Below, one piece after another: positions 27,224 through 35,614 of a stretch of 64,000 nt of DNA. Position numbers and translations under genes: made by a program. The notes beneath the pieces are model-generated. The model was not told the DNA's origin. It did not search any database and worked only from the letters and a program-made list of their open reading frames with translations. The DNA comes from Vibrio pomeroyi (GTDB lineage Bacteria; Pseudomonadota; Gammaproteobacteria; Enterobacterales; Vibrionaceae), in contig NZ_AP025507.1 of the NCBI RefSeq assembly GCF_024347595.1, positions 1,178,001-1,242,000 on the forward strand, in the 5' to 3' direction. Numbering within the stretch: the first letter of the stretch is position 1; each line of letters starts with the position of its first letter.

Positions 27224-28537
27224 TTACGGTTTATTTGCTGACAGATCTGATTCTAAGGTTTTTATTTTGTGTAAATAGACGTTCAGTATCCGAAGAGATT
27301 TCTGTAGTTCTTGTTGTTGTTGTTCTTTTTCTGCATATTCAATGCGGCCAATCAATGGAAAAAGAGAGTTACTGTACTCATAAGCTCGTGCTGTCTTTTG
27401 ACTTTCACTTCCTCTAATTACATTCGCAAATACAGTCCTGGCGTTAGAAAAACGTCGGTGAATTTGGGCGTAATCTGTGTTTAGTTTTTCTTGTTCATTG
27501 GTGAACTCTTGGCGTAATCGGAGAATAGAAGACGAGTCCGGATACAGCTTGGTCAAATCAAGCGTCAATCGGTCTAAAATATCGATCTGATACACTTTGA
27601 TTGGATCGGCAACCCAACCTTTCATTAGTGTGTCTAATTGGTTTACTACATTAGGTCTAACATCTTGAGAAATCGGAGCATATTCATATCTTAATGAATG
27701 TGCTATTTCATTAAGTTGTGAGATATCAGACGTGATGATCTTTTTAGTCAGATCTTTTAATTGGTACTGCTTATAAAAGAAGTGAGAGGACAACGCCAAA
27801 GCAAGAAATCCGGCTAACAGGTAGACGACTAAATAATTAGAGGGCGTTTTATCGTCGACTTTCGATGTTGTTGCAGATTGCTTATTTGACACATCAATTT
27901 TAATGGTTGATGGTTGAGCCACTGGTGTTGGTTGTTTATTTTCTTCTGGAGCTCGGTGCTTTCGTTGATTCTCTGCTTCGCGCAGCTTTGCCTCGGTCTC
28001 TTTATGTTCATCAACCCATTGCTTTAAGATTCGACGTACCCCACCTAATGAAGGTGCTTTTATCCCGTAATGTAGTCTTAGTTCTTCTTCTATTCTCATA
28101 CATAAGCGATGGCAAGTTTCGATCAGCAGTACGTCGTCGGGGTTTGTTTTAATCGACTTTATTCGTTTTTCTGTGTGTTCAACCATCCAGTCTATCGCCC
28201 CAATCCTTGCGTTTGATTTTGTAACTTCTGGGTATGCGCTAAACCAATAAACGACACATAAGTCCAGAATAGAACTGAGTCCTTCAGCTAAACCTTTTAA
28301 GCCATCATTATGTGTTGCTGCGACAGTAAAGTAGCAACTACAACGGAAATCTTTGCTGTTTTTCGAAAGTATCGTTTTTGAAAGAGACTGAACCTTTTTC
28401 CAAGATACTCTCCCTGTCACCTTATTAAGGTTATTAATTTGACGTTTTATCTCTGTAAAATCATCTAATGCGTTTGGGTTAGTTCCGCTAGGCTTTTCTT
28501 CGTCAATAGGCCGTCTTGTGAAATCTGAGGAGAACAT
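27224..28537 (-). CDS. vasL: VasL/TagA-type membrane-anchored ImpA_N protein
   Basis: The N-terminus has the ImpA_N pattern seen in TssA proteins (RRPIDEEKPSGTNPNALDDF then WKKVQSLSKTIL). It is followed by a variable Glu/Lys/Gln-rich linker and a single membrane helix (YLVVYLLAGFLALALSSHFF, about residues 238-258). The C-terminus is a helical VasL-type domain of about 180 residues. VasL/TagA proteins stop and hold the growing sheath at the opposite membrane. I use the ATG at 28537 (437 residues); a TTG at 28552 would add five residues. It is the first gene of the vasL-tssM operon and divergent from the tagH operon. Confidence 0.85.
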   Translation of the reverse strand: MFSSDFTRRPIDEEKPSGTNPNALDDFTEIKRQINNLNKVTGRVSWKKVQSLSKTILSKNSKDFRCSCYFTVAATHNDGLKGLAEGLSSILDLCVVYWFSAYPEVTKSNARIGAIDWMVEHTEKRIKSIKTNPDDVLLIETCHRLCMRIEEELRLHYGIKAPSLGGVRRILKQWVDEHKETEAKLREAENQRKHRAPEENKQPTPVAQPSTIKIDVSNKQSATTSKVDDKTPSNYLVVYLLAGFLALALSSHFFYKQYQLKDLTKKIITSDISQLNEIAHSLRYEYAPISQDVRPNVVNQLDTLMKGWVADPIKVYQIDILDRLTLDLTKLYPDSSSILRLRQEFTNEQEKLNTDYAQIHRRFSNARTVFANVIRGSESQKTARAYEYSNSLFPLIGRIEYAEKEQQQQELQKSLRILNVYLHKIKTLESDLSANKP

Positions 28538-28698
28538 AATCTTGATATCCAACTGTATATATAACGAAATCGAAATTTAGCGATAACTAATAAATTTAGC
28601 CTCGCTTGTTTTTATATTTATATTTTTTCAAGGATTCTATAGTCAAACAGAATAATTTGAATGTTAAAAGATTTGAAAAGTTCTGAATTTCAGCACTA

Positions 28699-28714
28699 TG
28701 TGACGTTATTCACA
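28699..28714. promoter_or_regulatory. CRP-type binding site, perfect consensus match
   Basis: TGTGACGTTATTCACA matches TGTGA-N6-TCACA at all ten conserved positions. It lies about 160 bases upstream of vasL and about 510 bases upstream of the barrel gene. Confidence 0.8.
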
Positions 28715-28762
28715 AAAAGATCAAAAAATGTAACAATTTACGACTGGGCTTTATAAAATTTC

Positions 28763-28778
28763 AGTGATGAAAGTCACG
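28763..28778. promoter_or_regulatory. Second CRP-like site in the same region
   Basis: AGTGATGAAAGTCACG keeps the GTGA-N6-TCAC core of a CRP site, with both outer bases changed. It is 64 bases (about six helical turns) from the perfect site, which would allow side-by-side binding on one face of the DNA. Confidence 0.5.
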
Positions 28779-29224
28779 TTTATGGTCTTTGTTGGGAAAA
28801 ATAATATGAACCTAACTATTTCTGTGTGTGGTGTTTTATTGTTCAATAATTACTCTTATCAATGATTGCATAAATATTAACTAACACTAAATTAGAAAAT
28901 GCTGGAAATGATTATGCTACAGCTTAAAGATAAAAAAGTGGCATGTTAGGTTTTTTGAATTTTGTAAATGCTAATTTTTTTGTATTGAACAACCTTCTTT
29001 CTTTGGATGGTTGTTGGTCGTTTGATTTCTCAATTATTGATAGTTTTGATTTTATAAATGAATTTATTTGTAATTATTCGTAATGCATTTTCTTGTAGAT
29101 ATATCGTTTTTATTGCCAGTTATAATGTCGTAAATGGTGGGTGTGACCTTCTCCTTATTGTAAAAGACATAATACTTGCTATCTTGCGCATCTAGTTAAT
29201 ATATGGATGAACTCAGAGGGAAGC

Positions 29225-29830
29225 ATGCGAAACCTAAGTCAAATCGGTCTAATATCCACAATGTGTCTTTTTTCGTCCATCGCAATCGCGAAGGGTGAAA
29301 GATATGGTGGCTCAATAAATATGCTGAGCATAGACACTATAGAATATGAAGAAGGACCGAGCGGCCAAGTAGATGCTCTGCGTTACGGGTTCGTCCATAC
29401 ACGTCCAATCGATGAAAGTAACAACCGATGGCGTTGGTGGTTAGGTTTTAATTATTTGACTGAAGACGACATCGAAGCTCCAAAGAATGGCGTGTATAAC
29501 GAGGTAACCAATTACGAACTTCGTATTGTGCCTCAGTATGCTTTAGGTAGCTGGTCGGTGTTCACACCTTATATAGGTGCAGGCTTGTCTTTAGGTTACT
29601 CGCAATACTCAAACCGTTGGAAAGTTGACGACCAAGGCTTTCGTTACGGCGAACAACTTGAAGATATCGATCAATTTGAAGCTGGCGCTGTTGTGACTTT
29701 TGGTAGTGTGATCAAATTAGGAAGTAACCCAGACGCTCATTTACAAATAATACCGCAAGCTTCATACATCTTACCTTTTTATAACGAGGGTCTAGGTGGT
29801 GTCGAGTTTAGTGTTTCTCTTCTGTTTTAA
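29225..29830 (+). CDS. Outer-membrane beta-barrel protein at the head of the tagH-tssJKL operon
   Basis: The ATG at 29225 has a GAGGGA ribosome-binding site and gives a clear Sec signal peptide (MRNLSQIGLISTMCLFSSIAIA, cut after AIA). About 180 residues of alternating hydrophobic/polar strands rich in Tyr, Gly and Trp follow, ending in a C-terminal Phe (VSLLF), the usual outer-membrane barrel sign. Length and pattern suggest an eight-stranded OmpA/OmpW-like barrel. No specific family was recognised. It is nine bases before tagH, so it belongs to the T6SS operon. Its role is unknown; it might assist TssJ or the passage through the outer membrane. Confidence 0.75.
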   Translation: MRNLSQIGLISTMCLFSSIAIAKGERYGGSINMLSIDTIEYEEGPSGQVDALRYGFVHTRPIDESNNRWRWWLGFNYLTEDDIEAPKNGVYNEVTNYELRIVPQYALGSWSVFTPYIGAGLSLGYSQYSNRWKVDDQGFRYGEQLEDIDQFEAGAVVTFGSVIKLGSNPDAHLQIIPQASYILPFYNEGLGGVEFSVSLLF

Positions 29831-29839
29831 AGGCTATTC

Positions 29840-31348
29840 ATGCGTATAAATCAATTGGTTTTGGTGATCTCGAAGTGCCCTGAAGAATATGTTGGAGCTA
29901 AAAGTATCGAGATGCCTGAAGAAGGTGGGTCTTTAGGGCGAGAAGCAGGTTGTACAGTGACCTTAACGGATCACAACCGATTCATATCTGGTACGCACTG
30001 TCTATTGAGTATATATGGAGAGACTTATTACATTAGTGATGTGAGTACAAATGGCACATTGGTTAATGGTAATAAGATCCTAAAGAATCAACCAGTTTCG
30101 TTGTGCGATGGTGACAGAGTTTCTCTCGGTCAATATGAAGTGAGTATTTCGCTAGAACTAATAACAACATCGTACGATATTGCGTCTGAAATCGCACCAG
30201 AAAGAGACTCAACAGACCCTTTAATGAACTTAGAAGAGTCAGTTGTTGAAGAGGAAGTAGAGCCTGGAACACTTGAAGACCTTTTCATGGAAACAAAACC
30301 TGATGGCGTAGATAGTCACGATCCTGTCGAACACTTAAAGTTTTCAATGCAAAGGGACGACGATTACCTAGTAAGGGACGAGGGCAGTGATGAAGGCGTT
30401 GTCAACGCATCAATAGAATCTCAGAGGCAAGTAGTTGATGATAGCTTGAGTATTCATTCTGAGTTTGACCTTCCTAATTTAATTCCTGAAGATTGGATGG
30501 GATTAGATGAAGAAATGCCGGCCGCTGTCAACCATCATAGTCTCGCTATTGAAGAAGAAAGCCCAAGTATTGTAAAACCTACTCGTAATGTAGGCTTAGG
30601 TCGTGATGAAGGTTTTCAAGGAAAATCTGAAGAACGAGTTGAGCGCTCTATTGCTGCTAAGCATGATATTTCAGCTCCTGAGTCGCAGCCCGTGAATGCT
30701 TCTAGTAATGCCAATATACAAAACCATAAATGGGAAGAGGTGACCCAAGAGTTTGTCCCACATATTGAGCCTCAAGAGTCACCGATGGAAAACGAAGGTA
30801 AAACTCAGAACAGTATTGCGTTGAGTAAGGCTTCATCTGAAAACGTAACACATGCGTTTTTCGAAGGGCTAGGGGCAGATATAGAAACAGATTCTAATCA
30901 TGATGCGTTATTTTTCAAACAAATGGGCGCTTGTTTGCGATTGTGTATCGATAATCTGTACAAAAACTTGCAGGGCGTTGAAGAGCTTACGGATGAAAAT
31001 TCGTTTACTCAAAATGATCTCAGTTTGACTACGTTAATGCTAACTCTAAACAGTCAAAACTTGTTAGCTCCTAACGAACTCATTGAGCAGATATTGGATG
31101 AACTTGATGAACATGAAGCGATATATTCCAAAGTTGTCAATGATCTTGTGTTCGACCAATTAAAAGTAAACGACCCGAAAAAATTCGAAGTTGGTCTAAG
31201 CCAAGAAACTCGTTTTTTAAGCAAGTCGAAGTTATGGCAAAAGTACGCTGAACATTATGAACAGAATACTCGAGCACTCAATGAATCTACGTTCAAAGCG
31301 TTGGTCAAGGATCGTTACAATAAGGTTGCAAAAGCCGATCATGCGTAA
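29840..31348 (+). CDS. tagH: TagH/Fha FHA-domain T6SS regulator
   Basis: An N-terminal FHA domain (about residues 20-105) binds phosphothreonine. It shows SLGREAGC, an SGTH at the SRxH position, and STNGTLVNG. A long acidic, disordered linker rich in Glu, Asp and Ser covers about residues 110-340. The helical C-terminal TagH domain begins at FFKQMGACLRLCIDNLY. Fha proteins are phosphorylated by PpkA, and both are present here, so a threonine phosphorylation switch for T6SS assembly is likely. I see no obvious PppA phosphatase gene in the window. Its stop overlaps tssJ by 8 bases. Confidence 0.88.
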   Translation: MRINQLVLVISKCPEEYVGAKSIEMPEEGGSLGREAGCTVTLTDHNRFISGTHCLLSIYGETYYISDVSTNGTLVNGNKILKNQPVSLCDGDRVSLGQYEVSISLELITTSYDIASEIAPERDSTDPLMNLEESVVEEEVEPGTLEDLFMETKPDGVDSHDPVEHLKFSMQRDDDYLVRDEGSDEGVVNASIESQRQVVDDSLSIHSEFDLPNLIPEDWMGLDEEMPAAVNHHSLAIEEESPSIVKPTRNVGLGRDEGFQGKSEERVERSIAAKHDISAPESQPVNASSNANIQNHKWEEVTQEFVPHIEPQESPMENEGKTQNSIALSKASSENVTHAFFEGLGADIETDSNHDALFFKQMGACLRLCIDNLYKNLQGVEELTDENSFTQNDLSLTTLMLTLNSQNLLAPNELIEQILDELDEHEAIYSKVVNDLVFDQLKVNDPKKFEVGLSQETRFLSKSKLWQKYAEHYEQNTRALNESTFKALVKDRYNKVAKADHA

Positions 31349-31841
31349 ACTAATTATCGTTATCACGTTGTTTGTTTTGTCAGGTTGTTCTATGTGGGAG
31401 CAGTTCAAAGAGTCCTCAGGGATTACTCCAGACACTTCTTCTATTGAACTTGTTATCGAAGCTTCAGAACACCTCAATGTCCGTGACCAAGGTCAATCGT
31501 CCCCAGTTATTCTGAGAGTTCACGAACTAACGTCTCCAGTTATGTTCCGTAGTTTGGACTTCTTCGCTTTGTTCGAAAATGATAAGGCCTCCTTGGGGGA
31601 TGAATACATTAAACGGTACGAATATCAGCTGCAACCAGGAGACAAGTTGCACGAGATTCTAGAGTTAGACCCAACAACTAGAGCATTGGGTTTTTCTGTC
31701 GCATTCCGCGATATCAATGGCTCATCTTGGCGGAAGGTCGAAGTGATCGAAGAAAAAAGTGAGTACTTCCTCAGACTAAAACTTGAGGGTAGCGAATTAT
31801 CTTCGAACAATACTCGTGGTATTGAACAGACGTATTTTTAA
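31341..31841 (+). CDS. tssJ: TssJ outer-membrane lipoprotein
   Basis: The ATG at 31341 gives a short signal peptide with the lipobox LSGC (Cys16), marking an outer-membrane lipoprotein of 166 residues. Later features fit TssJ: a transthyretin-like beta sandwich with LNVRDQGQSSPVILRVHEL and FFALFEND. The PGDKLHEILELDP turn and a GFSVAFRDINGSSWRKV strand follow. TssJ binds the C-terminus of TssM. The start overlaps tagH; starts further upstream would lack a signal peptide. Confidence 0.92.
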   Translation: MRKLIIVITLFVLSGCSMWEQFKESSGITPDTSSIELVIEASEHLNVRDQGQSSPVILRVHELTSPVMFRSLDFFALFENDKASLGDEYIKRYEYQLQPGDKLHEILELDPTTRALGFSVAFRDINGSSWRKVEVIEEKSEYFLRLKLEGSELSSNNTRGIEQTYF

Positions 31842-31852
31842 GGAACTGACGA

Positions 31853-33178
31853 ATGTCTTTATATAACCCAGTTGTTTGGCAAGATGGTATGTTCATGAAG
31901 CCTCAACATTTCCAACAACTAGACCGGTCTCAAAGTAAGTTATCTAACATGCTTAGCTCTAATAGTTCTCCATTACATTGGGGAGTGAAAAAAATTGAGA
32001 TTAATACTGAGCTATTGGCATTAGGAAAAATCGGAATCACACGAGCAGAAGGTATATTACAAGACCGCACGCCATTTGATTTACCGCTTCTTGCTGAGCT
32101 TCCAGAAGTAAGAGATGTTGACCCATCTATTGCGGATAAAGTGGTGTACTTATGTTGCCCACTACCATCAGAGCGTTCGGAACTCTTTGGAGGTAATGGT
32201 GACGGTGCTCGTTATAACATGGAGACCCAAGAAGCCGTCGATGCATGTTATGAATCAGAAGATATGGCAAGTATTGTGGTGGGTAAACTTAACTTCTTCT
32301 TAATGTACGACCACGAAGATAAGAGTGCTTATACCTCGATACCCATTTTGAAAATTTCCGAAGTGAAGCCCGACGGAAGCATCATTTTGGATGAGAAGTA
32401 TATCCCTACGTGTATTGATATTCATGCTTCTACCGTTTTAAGCAAGTTCGCGACTGAATTCGCGTCAATGCTCAAACATAGAGCAGAATCTATAGTTCAG
32501 CGTTTGGGTGTGGTTGACCAACAGGGCGTATCATCTGTTGCTGACTTTATGTTGTTACAAGCCTTAAATCGCTACGAACCGTTGTTCTGGCATTTTGCAA
32601 GTGTAGAGGGTGTTCATCCAGAGTCGTTTTATCGAATCCTATTACAAGCTGAAGGTGAATTATCTACATTGTGTTCTGCATCTCGCAGACCGCAAGAGTT
32701 CACCAAATATAACCACAGCCAACTTACTGATTGTTTATCTCGTACACTTGATAGCGCGAAAATGACACTAAGTGTGATGTCAGAGCAACGCGCAATACCT
32801 CTAACATTGAGAGAGCAAAGCTACGGAATTCGAACTGCAGCAATTCCAGACAGTAAAATTGTCGAATCTACGACGTTTATTCTTGCTGTTAAAGCAGACG
32901 TACCGCTTGATATTTTGCATACACAGTTTGTGAGTCAAACTAAGATTGGTTCGATCGACAATATTCGCGATCTAATCAACTTACAATTGCCGGGCATTGA
33001 AATGAAACCAATGCCAGTGGTACCTAGAGCGTTGCCTTACCATGCTGGTTATACCTATTTTGAGCTCGATAAAGCGAGTGACGAATGGAATGCATTGAAT
33101 AACACCGCTGCCATCGCTGTCCATATTGCAGGTGACTTCGCGAACTTATCACTACAGCTTTGGGCTGTACGCCTATGA
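31853..33178 (+). CDS. tssK: TssK baseplate-membrane adaptor
   Basis: TssK trimers link the baseplate to the TssL-TssM membrane complex. The 441-residue protein opens with the family signature NPVVWQDGMFMKPQHFQQ-D. It contains the AVGKLxF-type IVVGKLNFFLMY strand, LNRYEPLFWH, and the C-terminal YHAGYTYFELD segment used to bind TssL. It follows tssJ by 11 bases, and its TGA overlaps the tssL ATG. Confidence 0.95.
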   Translation: MSLYNPVVWQDGMFMKPQHFQQLDRSQSKLSNMLSSNSSPLHWGVKKIEINTELLALGKIGITRAEGILQDRTPFDLPLLAELPEVRDVDPSIADKVVYLCCPLPSERSELFGGNGDGARYNMETQEAVDACYESEDMASIVVGKLNFFLMYDHEDKSAYTSIPILKISEVKPDGSIILDEKYIPTCIDIHASTVLSKFATEFASMLKHRAESIVQRLGVVDQQGVSSVADFMLLQALNRYEPLFWHFASVEGVHPESFYRILLQAEGELSTLCSASRRPQEFTKYNHSQLTDCLSRTLDSAKMTLSVMSEQRAIPLTLREQSYGIRTAAIPDSKIVESTTFILAVKADVPLDILHTQFVSQTKIGSIDNIRDLINLQLPGIEMKPMPVVPRALPYHAGYTYFELDKASDEWNALNNTAAIAVHIAGDFANLSLQLWAVRL

Positions 33179-33966
33179 GTTACGCCGAAAACGATGTCAC
33201 CGTAGTACTATTTCAACCAGAGCCTGGCAAGCCAATGGAGGTTATGCCTGCACCTGATTTATCTAGAAATATTGCGGTAAGAGACCTAAATGTTGAGAGT
33301 ATGGGTGTTAACCCTTTGGTCGATCAGTTTACTTGGTTAATCGCCAGTCTCTCATGCATGTCTTCGATTCCTTGGTTGGACGACCCTGGCCCTTTTAGAG
33401 AACAAGTTGCACGAGAAATTCGGAAAGGTGAACGAAAGCTCAATGAAATGGAGTTGGATCGAGCATCAATATTGGTCATACGCTATTGCTTATGTGCTGC
33501 GATAGACGAATCTGTATGTCGACAAGAGTGGGGGGCGAACAGTCATTGGAGTACGAATAGTTTGTTGTCTGAGTTTCACAATGAAACATCGGGTGGCGAC
33601 AAGTTCTTCACCATCTTAGAGCGCTTAAAAGCTGACCCTAGAAAATATAGACACGTAATAGAATTCCTCTATTTATTGCTGCAGCTAGGGTTCCAAGGCA
33701 AGTATGGTCGAGAAGAGCGTGGCAACGAAAAGCTTTCAGAGATAGGAAATACTATCTATCGCTTAGTTAGAGACGAGCGTTTAGCTGAACAGGAAAAAGT
33801 AACGTTAGTTAACTTAAAGGCGAAGTACTTAAAAAAACCGCTCAAACGGGTTATTTCCCCTAAGTTAATTCTTGGTGTCAGTACTGTCATCTTTGGCGTT
33901 ATGTATGCCGCGACTTACTTGGTTATTGACCTAAAATTTCAGCAGCTTCTGGATGTGTATCAGTAG
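33175..33966 (+). CDS. tssL: TssL (DotU) inner-membrane protein without a peptidoglycan-binding domain
   Basis: TssL anchors the T6SS membrane complex with TssM. From the ATG at 33175 (ATGA overlap with tssK) the protein has 263 residues. It has the DotU-type cytoplasmic helical domain (LVDQFTWLIASLSC, then YCLCAAIDESVCRQEWG, and LLLQLGFQGKYG). A single C-terminal membrane helix (LILGVSTVIFGVMYAATYLVI) ends almost at the C-terminus. There is no OmpA-like extension, so peptidoglycan binding must come from another protein. Confidence 0.93.
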   Translation: MSYAENDVTVVLFQPEPGKPMEVMPAPDLSRNIAVRDLNVESMGVNPLVDQFTWLIASLSCMSSIPWLDDPGPFREQVAREIRKGERKLNEMELDRASILVIRYCLCAAIDESVCRQEWGANSHWSTNSLLSEFHNETSGGDKFFTILERLKADPRKYRHVIEFLYLLLQLGFQGKYGREERGNEKLSEIGNTIYRLVRDERLAEQEKVTLVNLKAKYLKKPLKRVISPKLILGVSTVIFGVMYAATYLVIDLKFQQLLDVYQ

Positions 33967-34054
33967 CATTAGATTTACTTGTGAGATCTTCTGTCCGTTT
34001 TTAAAAATAGAATCGAAGTAACAGTCTCATCCTTCATTTTCACTAAGTACTTAG

Positions 34055-34080
34055 AGAGATTGCAGCAAGCAATCTCTTTT
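34055..34080 (+). terminator. Hairpin between tssL and the PAAR-like effector gene
   Basis: AGAGATTGC and GCAATCTCT form a nine-pair stem with an AGCAA loop, followed by TTT. It probably partly terminates the structural operon before the effector module. Confidence 0.65.
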
Positions 34081-34114
34081 ATCATACATCTATTGGAATT
34101 TAATTGGATTTACT

Positions 34115-35602
34115 ATGGGCGTAACAGTTTGTGCTAATGGACTCAGTGTAGTTCATAAAGGCTCAGGAGGAGAAGCGAACGCAACACTTCCTGATGTTTG
34201 TTTAACAACAGTCGGCAAACCTGTTGTTCCTATCCCTTATGGTAACAATGCAAAATCCGCCGATTTAGCGGGAGGCACTACGACCGTCTCTATGGATGGC
34301 GGTAACAGCATTGCTATTAAAGGCAGTAAATTCAGTGCCAGTACTGGCGATGCCGGTGGTGATAAAAAGGGCGTAGCCTCAGGCACTATTGAAGCTGAGG
34401 CCGAATTCATATCAGCTTCTCCTACCGTAAAGTTCGAAGGCATCGGTGTATGCCGCCTTTCTGACCAAATGACCATGAATAAAGCCAACACCATGTGTTT
34501 AGGCGGCGCTCAAAACCCTTCGGTTTCTGTAACTGAAGATCAAGAAGGGACGTATACGGTTGATCTGTTTCTTTCTTATTCTGATGGGGAGCCTGTCCAA
34601 GGGGCTACATATAAACTGATTGATCAAACCGGCGCTTCCTTTGAAGGTACATTAGATAATGCAGGCAAAGCTTCGGTGAGTGGTGTTGCACCTGGTGAAT
34701 TTAACATTGACTATGGTGAAGATAGTCGCGAATTCATGCCAAACATCCCAACCAAAACCAACCCTAATTTCAACCCAAATGCGAATGCTCAATTAATTAT
34801 TGAAGAAGCAAAGCGAGGCGAGGTTGGTTTCTGGGAAAACTCTTGGAAGAGAATGTCTGGCGCTGCCAGCTGGATCTGGGGAGTAATTTTAGGTGACTTT
34901 AATGATGACGCATCGGTAGAGCAAATCATTGCCAACACAGCGCTAACAATGATTCCCGTCGTGGACCAAGCAGCAGACGTACGAGACCTTTCAGCAAATA
35001 TCATGACACTATTAAGTGAAGAAGAGCGAGATAAGCCAGAAAATTGGTTGGCACTCTCTTTGACTTTGATTGGCTGTGTCCCAACGTTTGGCAGTGCAGT
35101 TAAAGGTACATGTAAAGTCGCTTTGAAAGGTGGTAAGGGTACATCGAAAGACACTTTACTCGCGGTACTTCGTGGTATGGGTAAAGGTGACCCAGAAAAG
35201 TTCTTACGTACATTAGATTGGGTTGATTACGCCAAGCAGGCGAGCAATATTGTATCGGATGTTCTAAAACCTTGTATCGAAGTGGCGAGTGAACTTGCTT
35301 CTTACGCCAATCGCATGGGAGCTGATGAACTAGCAGAATACTTCTTAAAGTTAGCCGATGAAGTGAAAATCATCGATAAAATGGTGCCGGATAAACTAAA
35401 AGAAGCGATGGGTGAGTTTGACCAGTTATTCGCTCGAATTTTGGGTAAAAGTGAGAGAGCATACCCCGCAAAAGTGAAACATGACACTGGTAAATCTGCT
35501 CAGTCAGGGAGGAGTAACGATAACACCAATGAGAAAAAGGATAAAAAAGAGTTTGTTTGTCCTGTTTGCAAGAAGAAACCAGAGAAATGTGACGCTTATT
35601 GA
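34115..35602 (+). CDS. PAAR-like (DUF4150) T6SS spike-tip protein carrying an effector N-terminus
   Basis: Residues about 1-135 form a DUF4150 PAAR-like tip (MGVTVCANGLSVVHKGSGG, CLTTVGKPVVPIPYGN, SDQMTMNKANTMCLGG), which sharpens VgrG. Residues about 140-205 look like an Ig/prealbumin-like insert (DGEPVQGATYKLID). A helical, partly hydrophobic middle region follows, and the last 15 residues hold a CPVCKKKPEKC zinc-knuckle-like motif. There is no toxin domain before the TGA, but the next gene starts 13 bases on in the same frame and encodes a nuclease. The two together look like one polymorphic toxin divided in two. The DUF2169 protein at 11897 is the likely loading adaptor. Confidence 0.88.
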   Translation: MGVTVCANGLSVVHKGSGGEANATLPDVCLTTVGKPVVPIPYGNNAKSADLAGGTTTVSMDGGNSIAIKGSKFSASTGDAGGDKKGVASGTIEAEAEFISASPTVKFEGIGVCRLSDQMTMNKANTMCLGGAQNPSVSVTEDQEGTYTVDLFLSYSDGEPVQGATYKLIDQTGASFEGTLDNAGKASVSGVAPGEFNIDYGEDSREFMPNIPTKTNPNFNPNANAQLIIEEAKRGEVGFWENSWKRMSGAASWIWGVILGDFNDDASVEQIIANTALTMIPVVDQAADVRDLSANIMTLLSEEERDKPENWLALSLTLIGCVPTFGSAVKGTCKVALKGGKGTSKDTLLAVLRGMGKGDPEKFLRTLDWVDYAKQASNIVSDVLKPCIEVASELASYANRMGADELAEYFLKLADEVKIIDKMVPDKLKEAMGEFDQLFARILGKSERAYPAKVKHDTGKSAQSGRSNDNTNEKKDKKEFVCPVCKKKPEKCDAY

Positions 35603-35614
35603 GGAGGAGCAGCT

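Larger units (their letters stand above)
28538..29224. other. Divergent control region between the two membrane-complex operons
   Basis: AT-rich, with no convincing gene. It contains a perfect CRP-type site and a weaker one (listed separately). A possible sigma-70 promoter for the plus-strand operon reads TTGTAA (29158), 16 bases, TATCTT (29180). No good sigma-54 element was found on either strand. Confidence 0.5.
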
